DNA of 64,000 bases, from positions 1,577,501-1,641,500 of the forward strand of contig JADJWQ010000006.1 of the NCBI GenBank assembly GCA_016716265.1, in the 5' to 3' direction. Origin of the DNA: Planctomycetota bacterium (GTDB lineage: Bacteria; Planctomycetota; UBA1135; UBA2386). The notes below the pieces were generated by a model. That model ran no database searches. It was not told where the DNA came from and worked only from the letters and a program-made list of their open reading frames with translations. Made by a program: the position numbers and the translations under genes. Position 1 is the first letter of the stretch, and each line of letters starts with the position of its first letter. Below are positions 1 to 8,621 of the stretch, one piece after another.

Positions 1-612
1 GAAGACGACCTGTGGAACGGCTTCCCGGATGCGATCACCGCACCGCTGGCGGTCGCTCGCCGCACGGCACTCGTGCTGCTCCGCGCGAGTCACGATCAGT
101 TCGGCACCCGCGGCTGCCAGCTCGTCCTCGGCAACCTGCTGGGGCCCGGCGACGCGGGGGCCCGCGCCTCCAGCGACGTCGTGCCGGCGCTGGTGCGGCG
201 GATGACGCGCGCGCGCGATCTCGCCCAGCCGTCGGTCACGCTGCGCGGCTCCGGGCGCGCGACGCGCGACTTCGTCGATGTCCACGACGCCGCCGCCGCG
301 GCGGTGCGAGCCGCCGAGCGTTGCGTGATCCCGGTCGCGATCAACGTCGGCACCGGCCGCGAGACGTCGATCCTGGAGCTTGCAACGCGCATCGCGAGCC
401 TGGTGGGATACACGGGCGAGATCCGGTGGGACGAGCGCCTGCCGGACGGCGCGCCGCGGCGCTGCCTCGACACCCGACGCGCGCTCGAGATGCTCGACCA
501 CCGACCGGTGCGCGACCTGGACGCCGCGCTCCCCGAGGTGGTCGGCTGGTGGCACGAGCACACGTTAGCGGGTGGCTCCGGTCGCCAATCCGCGGTGACC
601 GCGGCCTCCTGA
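1..612 (+). CDS. NAD-dependent epimerase/dehydratase, GDP-L-fucose synthase-like (5' end outside window)
   Basis: The C-terminal 203 codons of a short-chain dehydrogenase-type nucleotide-sugar epimerase are present. The segments LWNGFPDAITAP, NLLGPGD, VVPALVRR, LRGSGRATRDFVDVHDAA and INVGTGRETSI match the conserved order of the GDP-L-fucose synthase/RfbD-like branch, where substrate binding and the tail of the Rossmann protein lie. Relatives usually read NAPYGIAKK at the catalytic YxxxK. Here the same place reads TAPLAVARR, so both the Tyr and the Lys appear replaced, by Leu and Arg. This may mean altered or lost catalysis. Two membrane proteins follow on the same strand, consistent with a surface-polysaccharide locus. 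The family call is firm; the exact sugar is not known. Confidence 0.82.
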   Translation, partial: EDDLWNGFPDAITAPLAVARRTALVLLRASHDQFGTRGCQLVLGNLLGPGDAGARASSDVVPALVRRMTRARDLAQPSVTLRGSGRATRDFVDVHDAAAAAVRAAERCVIPVAINVGTGRETSILELATRIASLVGYTGEIRWDERLPDGAPRRCLDTRRALEMLDHRPVRDLDAALPEVVGWWHEHTLAGGSGRQSAVTAAS

Positions 613-696
613 GTACGCTCACCGCGGTCGTGCCGAACGACCGCGCCACCGCGCCGGGCTGGATCGCGCCCGCTGTCGCGAGCATGATCGCGCCCG

Positions 697-1170
697 ATGA
701 GCGGGCCGCAGACGAGCGCAGCCGGGCTGCGAACGAGGACCGGGCGGACGCGCGCGTTGCTGCTGGCGCTGTTCGCCGCGCACGCGCTGTGGATCGGCGT
801 GCGGCTGCCCGGCAAGACGGTCGCCCGGCGCCTCGAGCAGGTCGACGCGTGGCAGCAGCTCGGCGCCGCCCGGTTCCTGCTGGACAACGAGCACATGCAC
901 GGCGGCGCGCAGCTCGAGTGGGTGCGCGAGCACACGCCCACCGACGCCGTGGTGCTGTGGACCGGCCTGCGCCACGGTGCGATCGAGCTGGTCCAGAGCG
1001 TGCTCGCGCCACGCCTGCTCGTGCACGAGTCCGCCTGCCCGCCGGGTGCCGTGGCGTGGCGCGGCCGACCGCTCGCCACCCGCATGCGCGCCGACGGGAC
1101 GGCGGAGGTCGTGGTCGTCGACGCGCTCGCCGTCGACCGGATCGCGCTGCGCGCGAGAGCGCCGCGGTGA
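697..1170 (+). CDS. Small single-pass membrane protein of unknown function
   Basis: This encodes 157 residues. A basic N-terminus (RTRTGRTR) precedes one hydrophobic segment at about residues 20-35 (ALLLALFAAHALWIGV), followed by a soluble part of about 120 residues with no domain I recognise. The soluble part contains WVREHTPTDAVVLWTG, which resembles the periplasmic ends of polyisoprenyl-phosphate glycosyltransferases, where a subject's home is described as 'REHTPPDAVV'-like in several families. It overlaps the next gene by four bases (GTGA), so the two are probably translated together. A role beside the membrane glycosyltransferase downstream is inferred only from position. Confidence 0.6.
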   Translation: MSGPQTSAAGLRTRTGRTRALLLALFAAHALWIGVRLPGKTVARRLEQVDAWQQLGAARFLLDNEHMHGGAQLEWVREHTPTDAVVLWTGLRHGAIELVQSVLAPRLLVHESACPPGAVAWRGRPLATRMRADGTAEVVVVDALAVDRIALRARAPR

Positions 1171-2690
1171 ACGCCCGCGCGAGCCCGATCTCCGCGTGCG
1201 CGCGCGCGGCCGCCGTGTTCCTGGCGACCTACGGCATGCTCGCCCAGCTCGCGATCCTCGCCGCGGACCGCGCCCCGCTGTGGCCGCTGGCGGTAGCGGC
1301 GATCGCCGCCGTCGCCGTCGCGCGCCGCGCGCCACCCGACCCGGCGCCGTGCCCCGGCGCGCCCCGCGCGCTGCGGATCGGCGGCGTGCTCGCGATCGTC
1401 TGCATCGGCCTGTCGATCGCGCACGGCTCGCTCGCGACGCCGGCGCGCGGCTGGGACGGCGCCGCCAACTGGGAGCTCAAGGCGCTGCACCTCGCGCTGG
1501 AACCGACGCTCGACCAACCGTTCTTCCGTGACCCCGCGATCGACGCGCCGAGCCGCGACTACCCGCTCCTGCAGCCGCTGCTGGTCGCCGCGGGCGCGCG
1601 GCTGTTCGGGCCGGGAGCCGGTCGCGCGCTGTTCCCGCTGGCGTGGCTCGCGCTGCTGGCGGCGGTGCACGCCGGCGCCCGCCGACCGGGGGCACCCGGC
1701 TGGCTGCCGCTCGGCGCGGCGCTCGCCGCCGGGTTCGTGCCGCGGCTCGTCGAGCCGTCCCTCGGCGGCGCCGACTCGGGCTACGCCGACCTGCTGCTCG
1801 CGACCACGCTGGCGGGCGTCGTCGCGGCGTGGCTCCGCGACGACCCGCTGTGGCTCGCCGCTGCCGTCTGCGCCACGGTGTCGACCAAGCCGGAGGGCAT
1901 GCTCCACGGCGCGCTCACGGTGGCGGCCGCGCTCGTCCTCGACGACCGGCGCCGCCTGCCCGCGGCGCTGCTGGGTTTCGCTCTCGGACTCGTCGTCGTG
2001 CTGCCCATGCGTGCGCTGCTCGGCCACGTCGGCGCGCGCGCACCGGCCGCGGCGCTGTGGTCGCCGGCCGTGTGGACCGCCGGGGCGGCCTTCGCGACGC
2101 TCGCCGCCGACCGCGCGCTCCGGGCGCTGCGCTGGTCGCCGCGCCGACGCCGCGTCGCCGTGCTCGCGATCCTGCCGGGAGCCGCGCTCGCCGCCCCGGC
2201 GCTCGCGACGGCGTTCGGCGTCACCGCCGACGGCACGCTCGGCGCCTACCTGGCCGACGCCGGCCGACCGCTCGAACGGCTCGTCCGGCTGCCGGCGATC
2301 GTCGCCGGGTTCGCCGACCACGCGCTCGGCCGCGGTCGCTTCGGCCTGACGTTCGCCGCACCGCTCGCGCTGGGTCTGTGGCTCCGCGCCCGTCGCCTGC
2401 CTTCGCCGCTCGCGGGTGCCGGGCTGCTGACCGCGCTCGGCCTCGCGAGCACCGCGTTGCCCTTCTTGCTGTCGCCCGAGCCCGACCTCGAACACCACCT
2501 GCGGTCGAGCATGGCTCGCCTGCTGTCGCACTGGACCGGACCGGCGTGGCTCGTCAGCGCGGCGCTCGCCGCCCGGCTGTGGGGCGTGCAGTGCGAGGCT
2601 CGCACCGGCATCCTCAGGGCCGGACCGCCCGCCGGGCCCGGGGCTACGGCACCCCTTCCGGCCCGGCCCGCGGCGGAGCCGCCACCATGA
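1167..2690 (+). CDS. Polytopic membrane protein, glycosyltransferase family 39-like
   Basis: Read from the GTG that overlaps the previous stop, this gives 507 residues with about ten hydrophobic segments. An early acidic loop (residues near 90-105, RGWDGAANWELKALHL) and the loop PFFRDPAIDAPSRDYPLLQPLL resemble the first periplasmic loop of GT-C enzymes such as dolichyl/undecaprenyl-phosphate-sugar transferases. The order of alternating hydrophobic helices and Arg-rich cytoplasmic loops also fits. The C-terminal 30 residues are Ala/Pro-rich and probably unstructured. The stop overlaps the ppk start by four bases, although ppk is unlikely to share its function. A sugar donor cannot be deduced; the GT-C call is by architecture rather than by a diagnostic motif. 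Confidence 0.6.
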   Translation: MNARASPISACARAAAVFLATYGMLAQLAILAADRAPLWPLAVAAIAAVAVARRAPPDPAPCPGAPRALRIGGVLAIVCIGLSIAHGSLATPARGWDGAANWELKALHLALEPTLDQPFFRDPAIDAPSRDYPLLQPLLVAAGARLFGPGAGRALFPLAWLALLAAVHAGARRPGAPGWLPLGAALAAGFVPRLVEPSLGGADSGYADLLLATTLAGVVAAWLRDDPLWLAAAVCATVSTKPEGMLHGALTVAAALVLDDRRRLPAALLGFALGLVVVLPMRALLGHVGARAPAAALWSPAVWTAGAAFATLAADRALRALRWSPRRRRVAVLAILPGAALAAPALATAFGVTADGTLGAYLADAGRPLERLVRLPAIVAGFADHALGRGRFGLTFAAPLALGLWLRARRLPSPLAGAGLLTALGLASTALPFLLSPEPDLEHHLRSSMARLLSHWTGPAWLVSAALAARLWGVQCEARTGILRAGPPAGPGATAPLPARPAAEPPP

Positions 2691-4819
2691 AGTCGGACCT
2701 GTTCATCAACCGCGAGCTGTCGTGGCTCGAGTTCAACCGCCGCGTGCTCGACGAGGCGCGGGACGCGCGCAATCCGCTGCTCGAACGCGTCAAGTTCCTC
2801 GCGATCGCGAGCACGAACCTCGACGAGTTCTTCGAGGTGCGCGTCGCCGGCACGATGGAGCTGGTCGACTCGGGCCTGTCGCGCGGGGAGAACCCCGACG
2901 AGCTGTCGCCGCGCAGCGAACTCGAGTCGATCCGCGCCGCCGCGCGCACGTTCAACGAGTCGATGCACGCGGTGTGGATGCAGGAGCTGCTGCCCGCGCT
3001 CGCCGCCGAGGGGATCCGTTTCCCCGATATCCCCGCACTCGACGCCGAGCAGCGCCGCTGGCTGCGGACCTGGTTCGAAGACGAGGTCTATCCGGTCCTC
3101 ACGCCTCTCGCGGTCGACCCCGCGCACCCGTTCCCGTCGCTGCTCAACAAGTCGCTGAACCTCGCGGTGCTGCTGCTCGACCCGCGCCAGGAGCGTCCAT
3201 TACATCGCGTCGCGGTCGTGCAGGTCCCACGCGTGTTGCCGCGACTCGTGTCGCTCCCCCAGCGCGAGGGCGATGCCGGCCGCGACTACGTGTTCATATC
3301 CGACGTGGTGAAGGAGCACCTCGGCACGCTGTTCCCGGGATTACGGCTGCTGCATTCGTGCGCGTTCCGCGTCACGCGCGACAGCAACCTCGACATCGAC
3401 GAGGAGTCGAGCACCGATCTCGTGACGGCGCTCGAGCAGGAGCTCGTGCGCCGGCGCCGCGGCGAGCCCGTCCGCCTCGAGATCAGCCGGTCGGCGACCC
3501 CCGAGATCGTCGTGCGCTTCCTCGAGGCTTTCGAGCTCGAGGCCGACGACGTCTACGAATGCGATGGCCCCGTCAATCTCGGCCGACTCCTCGAGCTCTA
3601 CTCGAAGGAGGACCGCCCCGACCTGAAGGACGCCCCGTTCGTTCCGTTCGTCGTGCGGAGCTGGGAATCGGCGGAGGAGCTCTTCGCGGAGCTGCGCACC
3701 CGGGACCTCCTGCTGCACCACCCCTACGAGTCGTTCGCGACGGTCGAGAGCTTCGTGCACTGGGCGGCGCACGATCCGCGTGTCCTCGCCATCAAGCACA
3801 CGATCTACCGCGCCGGCGAGACCTCGGCGATCGTCCGCGACCTGATTGCCGCGGCCGAGCGACGGAAGCAGGTGACGGTCGTGGTCGAGATCAAGGCCCG
3901 CTTCGACGAGGAGGCGAACATCCGCTGGGCGAAGCGCATGGAGCGCGCCGGCGTCCACGTCGTCTACGGGATCGTCGGTCTGAAGACACATGCGAAGGCG
4001 ACGCTGGTCGTGCGCCGCGACGAGGAGGGGATCCGCCACTACTGCCACCTGGGCAGCGGCAACTACAACCCGACCACCGCGCGGCTGTACACCGACCTCG
4101 GCCTGCTGACGGCCGACGAGGACATCGGCAAGGAGGTCGCAGCGATGTTCAACATGATCACGGGCTACGCGCGCGTCCCCAACCTGCGCTGCCTGCTGGT
4201 CGCTCCGTACACGCTGCGGTCCCGGCTGATGGAGCTGATCGAGAACGAGACGGCGAATGCGCGCGCCGGCCGTCCCGCGTCGATCCGCGCGAAGATCAAT
4301 GCAATCGTCGACCCGAAGGTGATCCAGGCGCTCTACGAGGCCTCGCAGGCCGGCGTTCGGATCGAGCTCTGCGTGCGCGGGATCTGCTGCCTGCGCCCGG
4401 GACAGCCGGGGCTCAGCGACAACATCCGCGCCGTCTCGGTGGTCGGGCGCTTCCTGGAGCACTCGCGCATCTACGCGTTCGAGAACGGCGGCGATCCACA
4501 GGTGTTCGTCGCGTCCGCCGACTGGATGACCCGCAACCTCGACCGACGGGTGGAGCAGGCGGTCCCGATCCGTGACCCCAAGCTCCGCGCGCGGGTCATC
4601 GAGCTGCTCGACTTCGCATTGCGCGACAACCTCAAGGGTCGCGAGCTGCTCGCCGACGGCACCTACCGGGCGCGCGTGCTGGTCGATGGAGAGGAGCCCT
4701 TCGACAGCCAGGAGCACCTGCGCCGCGAGGCCGTCGCGCGCAGCGAGGGCGCACCGGCGCCCACCCGCCGCGCTGGGGCGCGCAGCCGCGTCGTCGAACG
4801 CTTGCGGCGCGACCGGTGA
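2687..4819 (+). CDS. ppk: Polyphosphate kinase 1
   Basis: This protein of 710 residues has the normal length for PPK1, which reversibly polymerises the gamma-phosphate of ATP into inorganic polyphosphate at the membrane. The N-domain begins with FINRELSWLEFNRRVLDEA, and the head domain carries NLDEFFEVRVAGT. In the catalytic PLD-like domains, GLKTHAKATLV places the autophosphorylated histidine at residue 435, and FLEHSRIYAFENGG places the second histidine at 592. These are the same numbers as in the E. coli enzyme. ARFDEEANIRWAK and LGSGNYNPTTARLYTD are also intact. Start: the ATG at 2687 overlaps the previous stop. It converges with rnd. A complete pst phosphate-import operon lies about 48 kb downstream, but no pho-box was identified here. 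Confidence 0.97.
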   Translation: MKSDLFINRELSWLEFNRRVLDEARDARNPLLERVKFLAIASTNLDEFFEVRVAGTMELVDSGLSRGENPDELSPRSELESIRAAARTFNESMHAVWMQELLPALAAEGIRFPDIPALDAEQRRWLRTWFEDEVYPVLTPLAVDPAHPFPSLLNKSLNLAVLLLDPRQERPLHRVAVVQVPRVLPRLVSLPQREGDAGRDYVFISDVVKEHLGTLFPGLRLLHSCAFRVTRDSNLDIDEESSTDLVTALEQELVRRRRGEPVRLEISRSATPEIVVRFLEAFELEADDVYECDGPVNLGRLLELYSKEDRPDLKDAPFVPFVVRSWESAEELFAELRTRDLLLHHPYESFATVESFVHWAAHDPRVLAIKHTIYRAGETSAIVRDLIAAAERRKQVTVVVEIKARFDEEANIRWAKRMERAGVHVVYGIVGLKTHAKATLVVRRDEEGIRHYCHLGSGNYNPTTARLYTDLGLLTADEDIGKEVAAMFNMITGYARVPNLRCLLVAPYTLRSRLMELIENETANARAGRPASIRAKINAIVDPKVIQALYEASQAGVRIELCVRGICCLRPGQPGLSDNIRAVSVVGRFLEHSRIYAFENGGDPQVFVASADWMTRNLDRRVEQAVPIRDPKLRARVIELLDFALRDNLKGRELLADGTYRARVLVDGEEPFDSQEHLRREAVARSEGAPAPTRRAGARSRVVERLRRDR

Positions 4820-4841
4820 CATCCGCTCGGCGGCGGTCGGC

Positions 4842-5996
4842 TCACGCGTCGGCGAGCTGCTCGAGCAGCTCGCTGCCGTAGAACGCGGTGCGCCACGTCT
4901 CGACGACGCCGAGACCGCGCAACCCGTCGAGCGTGCGAGGCGTCGGGCGCGCGGTGGCGAGCGCCAGCATCTGGAACTTCGAGAGGATCAGGGACGGATC
5001 GGTCCGCCGTCGTTCGGCGACCTGCTTGCGCCAGGTCCGCAGCCGCTCGTAGCGAGCAGCCTCGCTGCGATCGAGCGACTGCTCACGGTCGGCGCGCTGC
5101 GCGACGCCGTCGAGCGGGCCGAGGCGACGGGCCCGACGCAATGCGTCCACCACGGCGGTCCCGACCCGCTGTAGTTGCTTCTCGGACAGCAGCCGGTGCT
5201 TGCTGATCTCCTCGAGACCGCGCGGTCGGTGACGGGCGAGCTCCAACAACACGTCGTTGCCGAACACCTTGAACGGAGGCAGATCGCGCGCCTCCGCGAG
5301 CTGGTGACGCACGCGATTGAGCTGCTCCAACGCGCGCCGGCCACGCGCATCGAGGCACCCAGCCCCCTTGACCCGCAGCAGCTCCGCGGCGTCGAGCGGC
5401 CGGACCTCGGGCTCGAGCGTCTGCAGCCTGCGACACTCGGCGGCGACCTCTTCGACGTGCGGCGAGCCCTTCGCGCGGAGTTCCGCGCGCAGCAGGCGAG
5501 CGAGCTCGAGCAGGTGGGTCGTGTCGCTGCGCGCATACTCGATCTGTCCGTCGCTCAGCGGCCGCTTGCCCCAATCGCTGCGTTGGAAGCGCTTGTCTAG
5601 CTCGACCCCGAGCCAGTCGCGCAGCACAGCGGCCAACCCGGGGGCTTCGAAGCCGAGCGACGACGCGGCAACGCGCGTATCGAAGAGGCTCGCGATCTCG
5701 AAGCCGCACTCGCGCTTGAGCAACAGCACGTCGAACTCGGCGCCGTGCAGCACCTTCAGGATGCCCGGATCGGCGAGGATCACGCCGAGCGGCGCGACGT
5801 CGACGGCGAGCGGGTCGACCACGTAGTCACGGGTCCGCGTGCTCAGCTGCACGAGGCACAGCCGCTCCCGGTAGGCGAACATCGAGTTCGCCTCGGTGTC
5901 GATCGCGACCTCCGTCGACCTCTCGAGAGCTTCGATCATCCGGCCGAGGCCAGTGCGATCGTCGACGTAGACGAGGGGCTTGGTCGCGGTGTTCAC
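4842..5996 (-). CDS. rnd: Ribonuclease D
   Basis: This is a 384-residue 3'-to-5' exoribonuclease of the DEDD family that trims tRNA and other small RNA 3' ends. The catalytic acidic residues lie in AIDTEANSM (D33, E35), in HGAEFDVLLLKRE and in YARSDTTHLLEL (DEDDy type, with Tyr four residues before the last Asp). A HRDC RNA-binding domain follows, recognisable from LPPFKVFGNDVLLELARHRP at about residues 235-260. The Arg-rich C-terminus ends close to the ppk stop, so the two genes converge with only 22 bp between them. Upstream on the same strand is tRNA-Asp, separated by a terminator and by tandem repeats. Confidence 0.95.
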   Translation of the reverse strand: MNTATKPLVYVDDRTGLGRMIEALERSTEVAIDTEANSMFAYRERLCLVQLSTRTRDYVVDPLAVDVAPLGVILADPGILKVLHGAEFDVLLLKRECGFEIASLFDTRVAASSLGFEAPGLAAVLRDWLGVELDKRFQRSDWGKRPLSDGQIEYARSDTTHLLELARLLRAELRAKGSPHVEEVAAECRRLQTLEPEVRPLDAAELLRVKGAGCLDARGRRALEQLNRVRHQLAEARDLPPFKVFGNDVLLELARHRPRGLEEISKHRLLSEKQLQRVGTAVVDALRRARRLGPLDGVAQRADREQSLDRSEAARYERLRTWRKQVAERRRTDPSLILSKFQMLALATARPTPRTLDGLRGLGVVETWRTAFYGSELLEQLADA

Positions 5997-6214
5997 GGGC
6001 TCGGGACGGTCGTCGGTCGGGGCGGTCGCGCGGCGCGTGGGCGCCGCCGTCGTGGTCGGTGATCGGCGAACGGGGGCCGACAGGCTAACCGAAGCCGCGC
6101 CGCGGGCAGCTGCCCGGCAGACCGGGCGGGGTCGAGCGGGTCACGCGACCCCGACGCACCGCGTGCGGCTCCGCGGTCGACCACGTCGAGCCGCGGCCAC
6201 GGCACCGAGACCAC

Positions 6215-6262
6215 CGACTCATCGACTCATCGACTCATCGACTCATCGACTCACCCACTCAC
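6215..6262. repeat. 8-bp tandem repeat CGACTCAT, four exact and two degenerate copies
   Basis: Four perfect head-to-tail copies of CGACTCAT fill 6215-6246. CGACTCAC (6247-6254) and CCACTCAC (6255-6262) follow. The array lies in the 311-bp non-coding gap between tRNA-Asp and the rnd start, about 220 bp upstream of rnd. The remainder of that gap (5997-6214) is GC-rich sequence in which I see no gene. Short perfect tandem repeats change copy number by slippage, so the array may vary between strains. Confidence 0.9.
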
Positions 6263-6272
6263 CTACGAAAAA

Positions 6273-6304
6273 GGGCGAGACAGGCCGGCAGGCCTGTCTC
6301 GCCC
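6273..6304 (-). terminator. Rho-independent terminator of the tRNA-Asp gene
   Basis: A perfect 14-bp stem (6273-6286 pairing with 6291-6304) closes a four-base loop. On the minus strand the stem is followed at once by five T residues (AAAAA at 6268-6272 on the plus strand). The stem begins four bases beyond the encoded CCA of tRNA-Asp, so this ends the tRNA transcript and should insulate rnd from it. Confidence 0.92.
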
Positions 6305-6307
6305 GTG

Positions 6308-6384
<77 letters not shown>

Positions 6385-6500
6385 AGGCGCGGGCGGAGGA
6401 CGTTACTCGATCGACCGCGGGATGCAAGCGCGCGTCGCGAAATCCCCCTGCGCTGCGACCTGCCCTTGGTCGAGCGGGCCCGCCGGTCGACGATCGCACC

Positions 6501-7505
6501 ATGCCACAGCGCCGCCTCGACATCGGCTTCGCCGGCACTGCTGGCGCGGACCGGCCACACCTGTCCGTCGACGGCATGACGCCGGCCGGTCCCAACCTCT
6601 CGCACTGGCCCGGCAATCGGACGCCCGCCGTCTACAAGCGCGACCTGAGCACCGGGATCTGCCTCGCGTTCGCGGCGGACGATGCGGGGCGTCGCGCGGC
6701 GTTCCTGGGCGATGCGGAGCTGGTGCTGAACGACCACTACGACACCGACGGGTTCCTCTCGATGCTCGCGGTCGTCCGCCCGGAGGTCGCGCTGCCTCGC
6801 GAGGAGGTGCTGCTCGCGGCTGCCGCGACCGGTGACTTCCAGGCCTGGCAGACGGTGCGCGGCTTCGCGATCGACCGCATCGTGGCGGGTATCGCCGACG
6901 CCTCGTCGCCGGTCGCAGCCGAGTTCGCCGGTCTGAGCGGCCCGGCGAAGTCGCTCGCCCGCTATCGCTGGCTCGTCGACCACGCCGAGCTGGTGCTCGA
7001 CCGCCCGGATCACTTCGCAGCACTGTGGCGCGACTCCTGCGACGCCCAGCTCGCCGAGCTGCGGGCGGCGCGCACGGGAGCGCTCGAGCGCTGGTTCGTG
7101 CCGGCCGCAGCGCTCGCGGTCGTGCGCAGCGACGGCCCGCTCCGCCGGATGACGGTGAACACGCTCGCCGGGGGCTACCGCGTGCTCCACGTCGACGAGC
7201 GCCCGGACGGTCCGCGCTACCGCTATCACGACCGCACCGAGACCTGGTTCGAGGTCGCGACGTTCGTCCCCCCGGCGCGCCGCGACCTGCGCCCGCTCGC
7301 GCGGCGGCTGCAGGAGCTCGAGGGTGATCGCGGCGACCCCCGGTTCGGCTGGCACGCCGACGCACCGGACCAGCCGGTGCCCGAGCTGTGGTTCGGGGCC
7401 GACACCCCGCAGGCATACGGGGAGGTCACGCGTGAGCTCGCACCCAGCCGGCTCGCCACCGACCGCGTGCGCGACCTGCTCACCGCCCACCTCGCGTTGG
7501 CCTGA
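6501..7505 (+). CDS. Conserved protein of unknown function (possibly DUF6687-like)
   Basis: This is a soluble protein of 334 residues with no signal peptide or membrane segment. Notable segments are LSHWPGNRTP (about residues 33-42), the acidic/histidine stretch LNDHYDTDGFLSML (about 75-90) and HVDERPDGPRYRYH. The DHYDTDG sequence looks like a metal-binding or active-site element, but I cannot assign a reaction. The arrangement reminds me of the family named DUF6687; I hold this from memory only. The gene starts 117 bp from the divergent tRNA-Asp and is followed, after 150 bp, by a sugar ABC permease. No operon link is evident. Confidence 0.65.
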   Translation: MPQRRLDIGFAGTAGADRPHLSVDGMTPAGPNLSHWPGNRTPAVYKRDLSTGICLAFAADDAGRRAAFLGDAELVLNDHYDTDGFLSMLAVVRPEVALPREEVLLAAAATGDFQAWQTVRGFAIDRIVAGIADASSPVAAEFAGLSGPAKSLARYRWLVDHAELVLDRPDHFAALWRDSCDAQLAELRAARTGALERWFVPAAALAVVRSDGPLRRMTVNTLAGGYRVLHVDERPDGPRYRYHDRTETWFEVATFVPPARRDLRPLARRLQELEGDRGDPRFGWHADAPDQPVPELWFGADTPQAYGEVTRELAPSRLATDRVRDLLTAHLALA

Positions 7506-7655
7506 GCGGGCGCGGCGCACCCGGATCGCGGGCCTCCGCCGGCACCGCACGCGCCTGGCAGGTCGAGCGCGGATTCGACTCGACGACGACGCCAGCCAGC
7601 GACTTGCGTGACCGCAGCAGGGATCTCGGGGGTCGGCCGGGCTAGCCTGCGGGGC

Positions 7656-8621
7656 ATGCGGGTGTCCGAGGCACTCACTCCGCTCCTCCGCGCGGGCGCG
7701 GCGCTCGCGCTCGTCGTCGTGCTCGGCTGCGCGTTCCCGGCCGGCGGCACGTTCTTCCAGGCCGCGACGCACCTCGCGATGCTGCGCGCGTCGAGCGTGA
7801 CGGGGATCCTCGCGCTCGGCATGACGCTCGTGATCCTGACGGCCGGCATCGACCTGTCCGTCGGCTCGGTGCTCGGCCTGGCGGGCATGATGTTCGCCGG
7901 TGTCTCGCTGCAGTCGGAGCTCGGGCCGGTGGTCGCGCTCGGTGCCGCGCTGGTCACCGGAGCGGCGTGCGGCGCCGCGAACGGCGCGCTCGCCGCACGG
8001 CTCGGCCTGCAGCCGTTCATCGCGACACTCGCGACGATGGTCGCCGCGCGCGGCTTCGCGAAGCTCGCACCGGCCGCGTTCGGCCAGTCGCCCGGCACCA
8101 AGATCATGCCGGGCGCGGACGCGATCGACGGGACCCCGTTGATGCAGATGCTGGCGGGCGACTGGCTCGGCATCCCGGTCGTCGGGCTGCTGTTCGCGCT
8201 GTGCGCGGCCGCCTGTGCGTTCGCTCTGCACCGGATGGTCTACGGCCGCCACGTGCTCGCGATCGGCGGCAACGAGACGGCCGCGCGGCTCGCGGGCATC
8301 CCGGTCGTGCGGCAGAAGCTGGTCACCTACGTCTTGTGCGGCACGCTGGCGGGGCTCGCGGCGTGCTGCCACGTCGCGCAGTCGCGGCTCGGCGACCCGG
8401 AGGCCGGCGCGATGTACGAGCTGAAGGCGATCGCCGCGGTCGTGATCGGCGGCACGTCGCTGATGGGCGGTCGCGGCGGGGTGATGCTGACGGTCGTCGG
8501 CGTGCTGATCATCGGCTACATCGAGAAGATCCTCAGCATCAACGGCGCGCGCGAGCACTGGCGACTGGTCGTCCAGGGCGGGATCATCGTCGCTGCCGTC
8601 CTCCTGCAGCGACGCCGATGA
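7656..8621 (+). CDS. Sugar ABC transporter permease, RbsC/XylH family
   Basis: A 321-residue inner-membrane protein of the branched-chain/ribose-type permease family (BPD_transp_2). Characteristic features are GMTLVILTAGIDLSVGSVLG in the second membrane region, GGNETAARLAGIPV in the cytoplasmic coupling loop and AIAAVVIGGTSLMGGRGG near the C-terminus. I start at the ATG at 7656 (MRVSEALTPLL). An in-frame GTG at 7608 would add 16 residues that resemble nothing in the family. The stop overlaps the start of the substrate-binding gene by four bases. No RbsA-type ATPase is present in the window, so the transporter must use a subunit encoded elsewhere. Confidence 0.9.
   Translation: MRVSEALTPLLRAGAALALVVVLGCAFPAGGTFFQAATHLAMLRASSVTGILALGMTLVILTAGIDLSVGSVLGLAGMMFAGVSLQSELGPVVALGAALVTGAACGAANGALAARLGLQPFIATLATMVAARGFAKLAPAAFGQSPGTKIMPGADAIDGTPLMQMLAGDWLGIPVVGLLFALCAAACAFALHRMVYGRHVLAIGGNETAARLAGIPVVRQKLVTYVLCGTLAGLAACCHVAQSRLGDPEAGAMYELKAIAAVVIGGTSLMGGRGGVMLTVVGVLIIGYIEKILSINGAREHWRLVVQGGIIVAAVLLQRRR

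Noticed and set aside
96..2531. Long open frame of 811 codons on the minus strand
   Set aside because: It is antisense to the epimerase and membrane genes, Arg/Gly/Glu-rich, and shows no family pattern; such shadow frames are expected at this G+C content.
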